Shown here piece by piece: positions 23,397 through 31,617 of a DNA stretch of 64,000 nucleotides. The DNA is taken from contig JAPDDQ010000028.1 of assembly GCA_027587225.1 (NCBI GenBank), forward strand, positions 38,003 through 102,002, read 5' to 3'. The notes beneath the pieces were generated by a model. It saw only the letters and a program-made list of their open reading frames with translations. It had not been told where the DNA came from and made no database searches. This stretch comes from Solirubrobacter taibaiensis. GTDB lineage: Bacteria; Actinomycetota; Thermoleophilia; Solirubrobacterales; Solirubrobacteraceae. Within the stretch, counting starts at the first letter, position 1. Each line of letters begins with the position of its first letter. The position numbers and the translations under genes are program-made.

Positions 23397-26300
23397 GTGA
23401 AGCCATGGATGGGTGCTGTCGCGGTCGCGGCGGCAATTTTCGCAGTGCCGGCAACGGCGCTTGCGGGGCCGGATGACCCGGCATTGATCAAGTTCCAGCT
23501 CGAGAGCAGCGCGAAGTACGACGACTTCGAAGCGCTCGGATTCGAGATGGATCACGCCGTCGAGCAGGGCGAGAACGGGTCGGTCATCGTCAGCGCGTGG
23601 GTCACGGACCAAGACGTCCAGATCGCTCGTGCCGCGGGCTTTGAGAACGTCGGTGTCGTCCACGACAAGTTCAACATCGATGGCATCCGCGCGGAGATGG
23701 CGGAGTCCGTCGCGGCCGAGGAAGCTGCCAAGGACGCCCTTGCCGACGCCGCCGCCGGCAAGTCGACCCAGAGCGCCGCTCCGAAGTCCATCCGCGCGCA
23801 GCGGGCCGACTTCTACGAGAACAACGTGGGCCGCTGGCTCTCGATCGAGGCCAACGTCGACGGCGCCTCCTACACGGGCAACGGTGCCGGCACCTACGTC
23901 GGCCCGACCGTGATGGCCGAGTGGTTCGATGCCGCCGGGAACAAGATGGGCCAAGGCGTGATCGCCGCGCATCCCGACCCCGACGTCTCCCCGGACTACT
24001 ACCAGTACCACGGCTCAGCCTTCCGGATCGGGAACAAGGGCGACGGCAAGCCGGACCCCGCGTTGGTCCGGATCGCCTCGTCCAACGGCGACGTCGACAC
24101 GATCGCCGGCAAGGAATGGATCTCGAAGAACCCGCCCGGCCCCGCCGCCGGTTTCCAGAGCGGCTTCACGACGCGCTACCTGAACGGCCAGGAGGCGCAT
24201 CAGCGGATGCGCACCCTCGCCACCGAGTTCCCGAACATCTCCGAGGCCATCAAGCTTCCTGAGCAGACGCGCGGCTACCAGCGCAAGGCCCAGACGATGC
24301 TCGGCTACACGAACGCGACGGGCACCGGCCCGACCGAGACCGTCGGGTACGTCCGCTTCGACGACGGCAACCTGCCCGTCGCCGGCACCACGCCGACGGC
24401 CGCGCAGGGCCCGAGCACCGTCGTGCTCACGTCCAAGGAATACGGCCACCAGGGCGGCAACTCCCTGACGGCGCGCATCCTGCCGGCGGCCGGCAACGAC
24501 CAGGCGCTCTCCGTCGCCCTCGTGGGCAACGCGATCCGCGTCACCCCGGCCACGAACGCCACGGGCGCGATCACCTCGACGGCCAACCAGGTCATCGCCG
24601 CGATCAACGCGCACCCGGACGTCAGCCAGCTCGTCACCGCGAGCAAGTACCGCCTCACCACGGGTGACGGCGTCGTGCAGTCCGGCGCGGTCTCCCCGCT
24701 CAACGACCTGCTGCGCGCTCCGGCCACCGTCCGCCGCGGCCCGATGGATCAGTACGCGATCCGCATCGGCAAGCAGCGTGACGGCACCAAGGTCGGCGTG
24801 TTCTTCTACTGCCAGGAGCACGGCAACGAGATCGCGACCTCGGGCGTCTGCCTCGAGACCACCGAGCGCCTGCTGCGCAACTACGGCACCGATCCCAAGA
24901 CGACGGAGCTCGTCGACAACCTCGACATCTTCATCGTCCCGCAGATCAACCCGGACGGCGCGACGCACTCGCTGTACGACTCCAACCGCCGCAAGAACCT
25001 GTCGCACCACTGCGACGACACCACGAAGTTCCCGAACAACTCGACCGACCCGGCCAACCGCAACAGCTGGGGCGTCGACCTCAACCGCAACTTCTCGATC
25101 GGCACGATCTTCGACGGCTTCCAGGGCGCGTCGGCGACGGACTGCCTCAGCGGCAACTTCGCCGGCCTGTTCGAGTTCTCCGAGCCCGAGGCTCGCAACG
25201 AGAGCTGGATCCAGACGACGTACCGCAACATCAAGTTCGCCAACAACATCCACTCGTCCGGCAACCTGTTCATGTGGCCGCCCGGCGCGTACACGCCGCA
25301 GCGCGTGGCGCTGCCGTACCCGCCGTACGGCACGCTGAACTTCTTCGATCAGGCCGCCCGGCAGGTGCTCGACGGCATCAAGACGTACCGCGGCACGATG
25401 ATCCACCCGGCCCAGACCGGCCCCGTGATCGACGTGCTCTACTCGGCCGCCGGTAACTCGGCCGACGAGGCGTACTACAAGAACGGCATCATCGGCTACG
25501 ACTTCGAGATCGGTTCCACGATCTACTACGTCGACCCGGTGACCGGCATCGAGCGGACCTGCAGCGCGGGTCAGCAGCCGCCGTTCGGGGACAACGCGAA
25601 CGACTGCCTCGACAACGAGGGCTTCGACGAGGCCATGGAGTTCGCCACCGGCAACTTCGGGCTGCTGCAGTCCGCGCTCGACTACCAGCGGGACACCGCG
25701 CCGCCGGTGGTCGAGGCCACGGGTCCCGCGTGGTCCAACGGTGAGGTCGACGTCCGCTTCACCTCCAACGAGGCGTCGTCGATCTACTACACCACCGACG
25801 GCTCGACACCGACCACGGCCTCCACGGAGTGGAAGCCGAACCGCGCACGCGCCCTGCCGCTGCCGATCACGCTCAGCGCCAACACGACGCTGAAGTGGAT
25901 CGCGCACGACTTCAAGGGCAACATGTCCGCGGTCGGCTCGAAGACGTACTCGTTCGAGACCGTCGCTCCGACGGTCACGCTCACCACGCCGGCTGACGGC
26001 GCGGTGTACACGCAGGGCCAGCCCGTCATCGTCGCGTTCTCGTGCGCCGACGAGGGTGGCTCGACCATCGCCTCGTGCGTCGGCACGCAGGCCAACGGCG
26101 CCGCGCTCGACACGGCGACCGCCGGCATGAAGACCTTCACCGTCACGGCGAAGGATGCGGCGGGCAACACCACGGTCAAGACGGTCAGCTTCCGCGTCCT
26201 GGACGCGGTCAACACGCCCGGCACCATCGGCGGCTCCGTGCCGGCGACGCTGGCGCTGAACTTCGCCGGTCCGGTGACGTTCGGTGCCTTCACCCCGGGT

Positions 26301-26576
26301 GTGGCCCGCGAGTACACGGCCATGACCGACCTGACCGTGATCAGCACGGCCGGCGACGCGACGCTGAGCGTCGCCACCCCCGGTCGCATGACCAACGGTG
26401 CGTTCTCGCTCACGCAGCCGCTGCAGGTCTCGCTGGCCAAGACCACCTGGACCGCGCCGACCTCCAACGAGAAGGTCGTCGCCACGTTCAAGCAGGCCAT
26501 CGGCGCCAACGAGGGTCTCCGGACCGGCTCGTACTCGACGACGCTGACGTTCACGCTCTCGACGACCGCGCCGTAG
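23397..26576 (+). CDS. Secreted multidomain M14 zinc carboxypeptidase
   Basis: 1059 residues from GTG 23397, with AAGGAGGGAT six nt upstream. Signal peptide 1-23. N-terminal beta-rich region to about 260. M14 peptidase about 260-770: zinc ligands His475 and Glu478 in 'YCQEHGNEIATSG', 'QINPDGATH', 'GVDLNRNFSIG', third ligand His619 in 'ANNIHSSGNLFMWPPGAYTP', catalytic Glu704 in 'IIGYDFEIGS'. Then a chitobiase-type domain ('SSIYYTTDGSTPTTAS'), an Ig-like domain ('TVTLTTPADGAVYTQGQP', with a Cys pair) and the C-terminal domain shared with the 22407-23183 protein. Likely degrades external peptides. Terminator follows. Confidence 0.92.
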   Translation: MKPWMGAVAVAAAIFAVPATALAGPDDPALIKFQLESSAKYDDFEALGFEMDHAVEQGENGSVIVSAWVTDQDVQIARAAGFENVGVVHDKFNIDGIRAEMAESVAAEEAAKDALADAAAGKSTQSAAPKSIRAQRADFYENNVGRWLSIEANVDGASYTGNGAGTYVGPTVMAEWFDAAGNKMGQGVIAAHPDPDVSPDYYQYHGSAFRIGNKGDGKPDPALVRIASSNGDVDTIAGKEWISKNPPGPAAGFQSGFTTRYLNGQEAHQRMRTLATEFPNISEAIKLPEQTRGYQRKAQTMLGYTNATGTGPTETVGYVRFDDGNLPVAGTTPTAAQGPSTVVLTSKEYGHQGGNSLTARILPAAGNDQALSVALVGNAIRVTPATNATGAITSTANQVIAAINAHPDVSQLVTASKYRLTTGDGVVQSGAVSPLNDLLRAPATVRRGPMDQYAIRIGKQRDGTKVGVFFYCQEHGNEIATSGVCLETTERLLRNYGTDPKTTELVDNLDIFIVPQINPDGATHSLYDSNRRKNLSHHCDDTTKFPNNSTDPANRNSWGVDLNRNFSIGTIFDGFQGASATDCLSGNFAGLFEFSEPEARNESWIQTTYRNIKFANNIHSSGNLFMWPPGAYTPQRVALPYPPYGTLNFFDQAARQVLDGIKTYRGTMIHPAQTGPVIDVLYSAAGNSADEAYYKNGIIGYDFEIGSTIYYVDPVTGIERTCSAGQQPPFGDNANDCLDNEGFDEAMEFATGNFGLLQSALDYQRDTAPPVVEATGPAWSNGEVDVRFTSNEASSIYYTTDGSTPTTASTEWKPNRARALPLPITLSANTTLKWIAHDFKGNMSAVGSKTYSFETVAPTVTLTTPADGAVYTQGQPVIVAFSCADEGGSTIASCVGTQANGAALDTATAGMKTFTVTAKDAAGNTTVKTVSFRVLDAVNTPGTIGGSVPATLALNFAGPVTFGAFTPGVAREYTAMTDLTVISTAGDATLSVATPGRMTNGAFSLTQPLQVSLAKTTWTAPTSNEKVVATFKQAIGANEGLRTGSYSTTLTFTLSTTAP

Positions 26577-26591
26577 TCGTCACCTGAGTTC

Positions 26592-26631
26592 AAGGGCCGG
26601 ACCCGCTCGAAGTTGAGCGGGTCCGGCCCTT
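26592..26631. terminator. Bidirectional terminator between M14 gene and XRE regulator 1
   Basis: AAGGGCCGGACCCGCTC (26592-26608), loop GAAGTT, GAGCGGGTCCGGCCCTT (26615-26631): 17-bp perfect stem ending in TTT on the plus strand. Serves two convergent genes. Confidence 0.85.
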
Positions 26632-26642
26632 TGTCGTACTGG

Positions 26643-27500
26643 TCAGCTCGTCGTTTGGTGCTCGGGTGTCGCGGTCCAGCTGGCGAGCAGGTCGAGCGCC
26701 TGCTGGGAGGCCGAGCCGGGTTCGGTGGTGTAGAGCGCGAGGCGTAGGCCGTCGTCGGCGTCCAGCGTGAAGGTTTCGTAGCTGACCTGCAGCTCACCGA
26801 CGACGGGGTGGTGCAGCCTCTTGGTGCCCGTCTGGTGAAAGCGCACGTCGTGGGCCGCCCAGCGCACGCGGAACGCGTCGCTGCGGGTGGCCAACTCGCC
26901 GATCAGGTCTTGGAGACCGCGGTTGTATGGATCCCGGCCCGCACGCGAGCGCAGCGACGCGACGAGCTGGGTGGCCAGACGGTCCCAGTCGGGATAGAAG
27001 TCGGCCGCGGCCGGGTCCAGGAACGTGAAGCGTGCGCTGTTGGCCGGCTGCTCGGCGCTGTCGAACATCGGGGCGTACAGCGCGCGGCCGAGTGCGTTGG
27101 CGGCCAGCAGGTCGCCGACCATGTCGCTGACGATCGCGGGCGCCTCGATCTGGTCGATCAAGCGCTGCACCACCGGGCGGACGCGCGTCCTGGCGGGCCG
27201 CGCGCGGCGCGGCGCGACCGGACCGGCCGCGCGGGCCAGATCGAACAGGTGCGTGCGCTCGGCATCGTCGAGTTGCAGCGCACGGGCGAGCGCCTCCAGC
27301 ACGAGCTCGGAGACGCCGCTGACCTGGCCACGCTCGAGCCGCCGGTAGTAGTCGGCGCTCACACCGGCCAGCGACGCGACTTCCTCTCGCCGCAGGCCTG
27401 GAACCCGCCGCATGCCGTAGCTCGGCAGGCCGGCCTGGTCCGGCGTGATCTTCGCTCGTCGGGTGGCGAGGAACTCGGCGATGTCGTCAGCGGCGGGCAT
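26643..27500 (-). CDS. XRE-family regulator with MmyB-like ligand domain (paralogue 1)
   Basis: 285 residues from ATG 27500. N-terminal helix-turn-helix (about 8-75): 'FLATRRAKITPDQAGLP', 'RRVPGLRREEVASLAGVSADYYRRLERG', 'LARALQLDDAERTHLFDLAR'. The C-terminal MmyB-like domain (about 110-270) is PAS-like: 'AIVSDMVGDLLAANALGRALYAPMF', 'ARFTFLDPAAADFYPDW', 'DVRFHQTGTKRLHHPVVGELQVSYETF'. The typical partner arrangement is seen: divergent from an enzyme gene (flavodoxin at 27609) with an operator-like site between. Probably a repressor answering to a small ligand. Closely related to the regulators at 28258 and 31618. A longer upstream frame is antisense to the flavodoxin and rejected. Confidence 0.92.
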   Translation of the reverse strand: MPAADDIAEFLATRRAKITPDQAGLPSYGMRRVPGLRREEVASLAGVSADYYRRLERGQVSGVSELVLEALARALQLDDAERTHLFDLARAAGPVAPRRARPARTRVRPVVQRLIDQIEAPAIVSDMVGDLLAANALGRALYAPMFDSAEQPANSARFTFLDPAAADFYPDWDRLATQLVASLRSRAGRDPYNRGLQDLIGELATRSDAFRVRWAAHDVRFHQTGTKRLHHPVVGELQVSYETFTLDADDGLRLALYTTEPGSASQQALDLLASWTATPEHQTTS

Positions 27501-27548
27501 GGGCAGTCTCCTTGGGCGTCCCCGGACGGTAGTCGCTCCGTGCTCCGC

Positions 27549-27575
27549 GTGAGGGGGTCTGACGGGGCCCCTGAC
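27549..27575. promoter_or_regulatory. Operator-like site A, 27 bp
   Basis: GTGAGGGG, then GTCTGACGGGG, then CCCCTGAC. Its left edge lies 44 bp before a CAGAGT -10 candidate (27593-27598) of the flavodoxin gene, in the 108-bp divergent region with XRE regulator 1. Same length and layout as sites B and C. Confidence 0.65.
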
Positions 27576-27608
27576 CATCGCGCGAAACCGGGCAGAGTCG
27601 TTGTTGTC

Positions 27609-28247
27609 ATGGAATACGCGAACCCGATCGCCCGTCGCGACTTCCTGCGCATCGTCGCCACGGGCGCCGCCGGAGCCACGCTGGCCGCCTGCGGAGCCGA
27701 GGCGCCGAGCGAAGCACGCGAGCGTCGGCGGATCCTGCTGGCGTACTTCTCGCGCCCCGGCGAGAACTACCACTACGGCGGCCGCAGGAACCTGCGCGTC
27801 GGCAACACCGAGGTGCTCGCACGCACGCTCAGGCAGCGGATCGCCTGTGACGTCCACCGCATCCAGGCGGAGGATCCCTATCCCGCGGAGTACGAGGCGA
27901 CGGTGCAGCGCAACGTGCGTGAGCAGGAGGCGGACGCGCGGCCCGCGCTCGTCCGCCCGCCGACGTCGCTCGAACGCTACGACGTCGTGATCCTGGCCAG
28001 CCCGATCTGGAACGTCAGGCCGCCGATGATCATGTCCACCTTCGCCGAGCGCTACGACTTCTCGGGCAAGACGGTGTACCCCGTCACCACGCACGCGATG
28101 AGCGGTCTCGGCGATGCGCGCGAGGTCTACGCCGAGGCGTGCGAGGGCGCGCGGCTCGGTCGTGGGCTGTCCGTCCGCGGCGAGCGGGTCCGCGAGGCCG
28201 ACGACGAGGTCGACGCCTGGATCCGCCGCACCCGCATCGACCGCTGA
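27609..28247 (+). CDS. Exported flavodoxin-like protein (Tat signal, lipobox)
   Basis: 212 residues from ATG 27609. The N-terminus has a twin-arginine signal ('ARRDFLRIVATGAAGATLAAC') whose end is also a lipobox (LAA-C), so it may be a Tat-exported lipoprotein. The rest is a flavodoxin fold: FMN phosphate-loop region 'ILLAYFSRPGENYHYGGR', 'LARTLRQRIACDVHRIQAEDPYP', 'YDVVILASPIWNVRPPMIM', 'TVYPVTTHAMSGLGDA'. These match the Flavodoxin_4 type found next to MmyB-like regulators. Probable FMN-dependent quinone/redox role outside the cytoplasm (inference). Confidence 0.85.
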   Translation: MEYANPIARRDFLRIVATGAAGATLAACGAEAPSEARERRRILLAYFSRPGENYHYGGRRNLRVGNTEVLARTLRQRIACDVHRIQAEDPYPAEYEATVQRNVREQEADARPALVRPPTSLERYDVVILASPIWNVRPPMIMSTFAERYDFSGKTVYPVTTHAMSGLGDAREVYAEACEGARLGRGLSVRGERVREADDEVDAWIRRTRIDR

Positions 28248-28257
28248 GACGCTCCGT

Positions 28258-29097
28258 CTACTTCAGGGCCATCTGGGCGCTCAGGATGTCGAGCGCCCGA
28301 TCGCTGCTCGACCCGGCGTCGGCCGTGAACAGGTTCATTCGCAGCCCCTCATCAGCTTCGAGCGACAGCGTCTCGTAGCGCAGGTCCAGCTCACCCACGA
28401 TCGGATGCACCATGCGCTTGCGCCCCGTTTGATGCAAGCGCACGTTGTGCGAGGCCCAGAACGCGCGGAACTCCTCGCTGCGCGTCGAGAGCTCATCGAT
28501 GAGGCTCTGCAGCTCCCGGTCGTACGGATGGTGTCCCGCTCTCGCGCGGAGCGCCCCGACGAGCGCAGAGGCCAGGGGCTCCCAGTCGGGATAGAACTCG
28601 CGCGCCACGGGGTCCAGGAAGGTGAACCGTGCGCTGTTGGGCGGCTGCTCGGGGCTCTCGAAGACGGGTGCGTAGACGGCGCGACCCAGCGCGTTGGCGG
28701 CGAGCAGGTCGGCACGCCGGTTGATGATCACCGCCGGTGCCTGGATCTGCGCGAGCAGTTGCAGGAGGACGGGCCGGACCCGCGTCTTGACCGGGCGCGG
28801 ACGCCGGGCCGCCAACGGGCCGCGCGCGCGTGCGAGGTTCAGCAGATGGGTCTGCTCGGCCTCGTCGAGCTGCAGCGCACGCGCGAGCGCGTCGAGCACG
28901 AGCTCGGAGACGCCGCTGACCTGCCCGCGTTCCAAGCGCCGGTAGTAGTCGGCGCTGACGCCGGCGAGCGAGGCCACCTCCTCGCGTCTCAGCCCGGGCA
29001 CTCGCCGCGCGCCGTTGCTGGGCAGGCCGGCCTGCTCCGGGCTCACCCGTGCCCGCCGAGTGGCCAGAAACGCACCGATGTCGTTCGCCGTGTCCAT
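28258..29097 (-). CDS. XRE-family regulator with MmyB-like ligand domain (paralogue 2)
   Basis: 279 residues from ATG 29097. Same architecture as paralogue 1: HTH 'RRVPGLRREEVASLAGVSAD' at about 30-50, then the MmyB-like domain with 'ARFTFLDPVAREFYPDWEPL' and 'NVRLHQTGRKRMVHPIVGEL'. The HTH recognition segment 'SLAGVSADYYRRLERGQVSG' is identical to paralogue 1, so the two should read very similar DNA sites. Convergent with the flavodoxin gene (10 bp apart) and divergent from the ROK gene, with operator-like site B between. Confidence 0.92.
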   Translation of the reverse strand: MDTANDIGAFLATRRARVSPEQAGLPSNGARRVPGLRREEVASLAGVSADYYRRLERGQVSGVSELVLDALARALQLDEAEQTHLLNLARARGPLAARRPRPVKTRVRPVLLQLLAQIQAPAVIINRRADLLAANALGRAVYAPVFESPEQPPNSARFTFLDPVAREFYPDWEPLASALVGALRARAGHHPYDRELQSLIDELSTRSEEFRAFWASHNVRLHQTGRKRMVHPIVGELDLRYETLSLEADEGLRMNLFTADAGSSSDRALDILSAQMALK

Positions 29098-29149
29098 GGG
29101 TCGCTGGTCGCGGGCCTTTGGGCGCGACCATAACCGGGTTACGCAGAAC

Positions 29150-29176
29150 GTGAGGGGCCCTGTCAGAACCCCTCAC
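29150..29176. promoter_or_regulatory. Operator-like site B, 27 bp, plus an overlapping half-site
   Basis: GTGAGGGG, then CCCTGTCAGAA, then CCCCTCAC; the 8-bp ends are perfect inverted repeats. A further half-site, CACAGGCCCCCTCAG (29176-29190), lies 14 bp downstream, which restores the 44-45 bp distance to the CATAGT -10 at 29209-29214. Confidence 0.65.
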
Positions 29177-29229
29177 ACAGGCCCCCTCAGAAGCAGTCTG
29201 TGAGCGGGCATAGTGGTCCGCGCGAGCCG

Positions 29230-30432
29230 ATGACCACGATGCTGCCCGACCCGACTTCCTCCGAGCGCATCTCGAGCCGGACCCGGCTGCTCGCGGCGCT
29301 GTTGCAGAATCGAGGCCGCAGCCGCAGCGAACTCGTGTCCCTGCTCGGGCTCTCGCGTCAGACCGTCACGACGCTCGTCGCCGAAGCCGAGCAGGCCGGC
29401 TTGGTCGAGCAGCGCGTACGCAGCGAGGAGGCCGCAGGCCCGGTCATGGGCCGTCCGCCTCTGCGCATCTCCCTCGCCTCTGACGCAGCGTTCGGGGTGG
29501 GGATCGAGATCGCGCACGACCACGTTCGGAGCGCGGTCTGCAACGTCAACGGCGAGGTCCTGACCCTTCACAGCGCGCCGATCGACATCGGCACACACGC
29601 AACGCGCATCTTCGACCTGGCGGCTGAGCTCGCCTTCTCTGCACTGGCCGAGTCCGGTGTTCCGCGGTCGAAGGTCATGGGCGCGGGAGCCGCCCTGCCC
29701 GCACCGGTGGACGCTCGCAACGGCACCGTGCATACGCGCGATTTTCTGCCGGCGTGGCGAGGCACCCACCCGGCCGCCGCGTTGCGGGAGCGGTTGGAGA
29801 TGCCGGTCCGGCTTGCCAACGATGCCTACGCCGGAGCGCTCGGTGAGTGGCTCTTCGGCGCGGCGCAAGCCGTTTCCGGCGCGCTCTATGTCCGTCTGTC
29901 CGCCGGCATCGGCGTCGGGCTCATCCTGGGCGGTCGCCCGTACACGGGCTCCGGAGGCATCGCCGGCGAGCTCGGGCACACGTACGTCTCGGACCAGGGG
30001 ACCATCTGCCGGTGCGGCAACCGTGGCTGCCTGGAGACCATCGCGGGCACGGCCGCCGTCGTCGCGCGCCTCGAGCAAGGTCGTAAGCAATGCGTGTCGT
30101 CCGCGGAGCTCATCGGGCTGGCCCACGAGGGGCATCGCAGCGCGCGACGAGCGCTCACCGACGCCGGGGACGCCGTTGGCCGCGTGCTGGCCGGAGCCGT
30201 CAATCTGCTCAATCCCGACCGCGTCATCGTCGGAGGAGACCTCGCCGCGGCGGGCGCCATCGTGACCGACGCGATCCGCGCCGGCGTGGCCCGGGGTGCG
30301 GTGGCGCCGGCAGCCGAGACCGTAGAGGTCGTCACGGGCGCACTCGGCGAGCGCGCCGAAGCGCTCGGCGCCGCCGCGATACAGCTCGAGCGAGCGCCGG
30401 CCGTGCTGGCCGCCCGCCTCGAGGCGGCCTGA
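29230..30432 (+). CDS. ROK-family regulator/sugar kinase-like protein
   Basis: 400 residues from ATG 29230; the upstream GTG 29200 lies before the predicted -10 (29209-29214) and is rejected. N-terminal winged helix (about 15-75): 'SRSELVSLLGLSRQTVTTLVAEAEQAGLV'. ROK domain from about 80: 'GRPPLRISLASDAAFGVGIEI', 'LPAPVDARNGTV', 'LANDAYAGALGEWLFGAA', 'GSGGIAGELGHTYV', and the zinc motif 'CRCGNRGCLETIAG'. The ExGH and CxCGxxGCxE motifs are complete. The HTH points to a NagC/XylR-type sugar-responsive regulator. Its promoter carries the MmyB-island operator, suggesting a regulatory cascade. Confidence 0.9.
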   Translation: MTTMLPDPTSSERISSRTRLLAALLQNRGRSRSELVSLLGLSRQTVTTLVAEAEQAGLVEQRVRSEEAAGPVMGRPPLRISLASDAAFGVGIEIAHDHVRSAVCNVNGEVLTLHSAPIDIGTHATRIFDLAAELAFSALAESGVPRSKVMGAGAALPAPVDARNGTVHTRDFLPAWRGTHPAAALRERLEMPVRLANDAYAGALGEWLFGAAQAVSGALYVRLSAGIGVGLILGGRPYTGSGGIAGELGHTYVSDQGTICRCGNRGCLETIAGTAAVVARLEQGRKQCVSSAELIGLAHEGHRSARRALTDAGDAVGRVLAGAVNLLNPDRVIVGGDLAAAGAIVTDAIRAGVARGAVAPAAETVEVVTGALGERAEALGAAAIQLERAPAVLAARLEAA

Positions 30433-30451
30433 GCCGATAGGTGAGAGGTAC

Positions 30452-30478
30452 GTGAGGGGCCCTGACAAGGCCCCTCAC
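30452..30478. promoter_or_regulatory. Operator-like site C, 27 bp
   Basis: GTGAGGGGCC, then CTGACAA, then GGCCCCTCAC: perfect 10-bp inverted repeat. It starts 44 bp before a TACGCG -10 candidate (30496-30501) and just ahead of the alpha/beta hydrolase; best consensus copy in the island. Confidence 0.65.
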
Positions 30479-30507
30479 GGTCGCTGCCGATGGGGTACGC
30501 GACTCAC

Positions 30508-31605
30508 ATGCGACCGATGAAGCGACGGGACGTTCTCAAAGGCCTGGCGGCCGGGGTGCCCGCGATCGCGCTCAGCTCAGGCCGGCCGGCGTCCGCGGAC
30601 AGCCAGGCGCCTGGTGTCCTGCGCATCCGGGACCAGGGCGGGTTCGCGGTCGGAGGCTCGGTGAAGACCACGCCCGGGACGTTCGACCCGAGGAACCCCA
30701 CCAACCCCGCGGGGCAGACCCTACACGGCGACCACGCCCGCGTCTTCTTCCAGGTGCCGGAGCGTGCCCGGAAGCTCCCGCTGGTGCTCTGGCACGGCTT
30801 CAAGGAGTCGGGGACGTCGTGGGGCATGACCCCGGACGGGCGCGAAGGGTTCCAGACCCTGTTCCTCCGCCGCCGCTACTCGGTGTACACGTTGGACCAG
30901 CCGCGTCGTGGCGCGGCCGCCCGGACCACGGTGGGCACCATGACCGACACGGCCGCCGACGAGCAGTGGTTCTTCAACCAGTTCCGCCTCGGCCTGTGGC
31001 CGGACCTGTATCGCGGCGTGCAGTTCCCCGACGACCCGGAGTCGCTGAACCAGTTCTTCCGCCAGATGGTCCCGGACTCGGGCCCGTTGGACGCCAAGGT
31101 CGTGGTCGACGCCGCCACGGCCGCCTTCGCCCGCATCGGCCGGGGGATCCTCGTCACGCACTCGCAGGCGGGCGGGTTCGGTTGGAGGACGACGATGCGG
31201 ACCAGCCGGGTGAAGGGCGTCATCGCGCTCGAGCCCGGCAGCGGGTTCGTCTTCCCTGAGGGTGAGGTTCCCGCGCCGATGTCGAGCGCCGCCGGTCCGT
31301 TGGCCGGCGAGGCGGTCCCGATGGCGAACTTCAGGCGCCTGACCCAGGTGCCGATCGCTGTCTACTACGGCGACAACATCCCGAGCGAACCCACGGACAT
31401 CGCCGGGCGGGACAATTGGCGGGTCCGGCTCGCGATGGCGCGGCTCTGGGTGGACGCCGTCAACCGGCACGGAGGCGACGCCACGCTCGTGCACCTGCCG
31501 AGCATCGGCATCAAGGGCAACACGCACTTTCTGTTCTCCGATCTGAACAACGAGCGGATCGCACGCCACATCGCGACGTTCCTTTCGAGGAAGCGTCTGG
31601 ATTGA
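30508..31605 (+). CDS. Tat-exported alpha/beta hydrolase
   Basis: 365 residues from ATG 30508 (ATG 30490 and 30517 are also in frame). Twin-arginine signal 'MKRRDVLKGLAAGVPAIAL' with cleavage near 'ASA'. Hydrolase core: 'KLPLVLWHGFKESGTSW' (oxyanion region), 'RYSVYTLDQPRRGAA', nucleophile elbow 'ILVTHSQAGGFGW' (Ser), and a C-terminal catalytic His candidate in 'GIKGNTHFLFSDLNNERIA'. Active-site residues appear intact; substrate unknown. Ends 12 bp before the convergent XRE regulator 3. Confidence 0.88.
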   Translation: MRPMKRRDVLKGLAAGVPAIALSSGRPASADSQAPGVLRIRDQGGFAVGGSVKTTPGTFDPRNPTNPAGQTLHGDHARVFFQVPERARKLPLVLWHGFKESGTSWGMTPDGREGFQTLFLRRRYSVYTLDQPRRGAAARTTVGTMTDTAADEQWFFNQFRLGLWPDLYRGVQFPDDPESLNQFFRQMVPDSGPLDAKVVVDAATAAFARIGRGILVTHSQAGGFGWRTTMRTSRVKGVIALEPGSGFVFPEGEVPAPMSSAAGPLAGEAVPMANFRRLTQVPIAVYYGDNIPSEPTDIAGRDNWRVRLAMARLWVDAVNRHGGDATLVHLPSIGIKGNTHFLFSDLNNERIARHIATFLSRKRLD

Positions 31606-31617
31606 TGGAGTCGTCGG

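Noticed and set aside
26808..27608. Long plus-strand frame leading into the flavodoxin gene
   Set aside because: It is antisense to XRE regulator 1; the flavodoxin protein begins with a clear Tat signal at 27609.
27501..28094. N-terminal extension of XRE regulator 1 on the minus strand
   Set aside because: It is antisense to the flavodoxin gene, and the paralogues start at the equivalent of ATG 27500.
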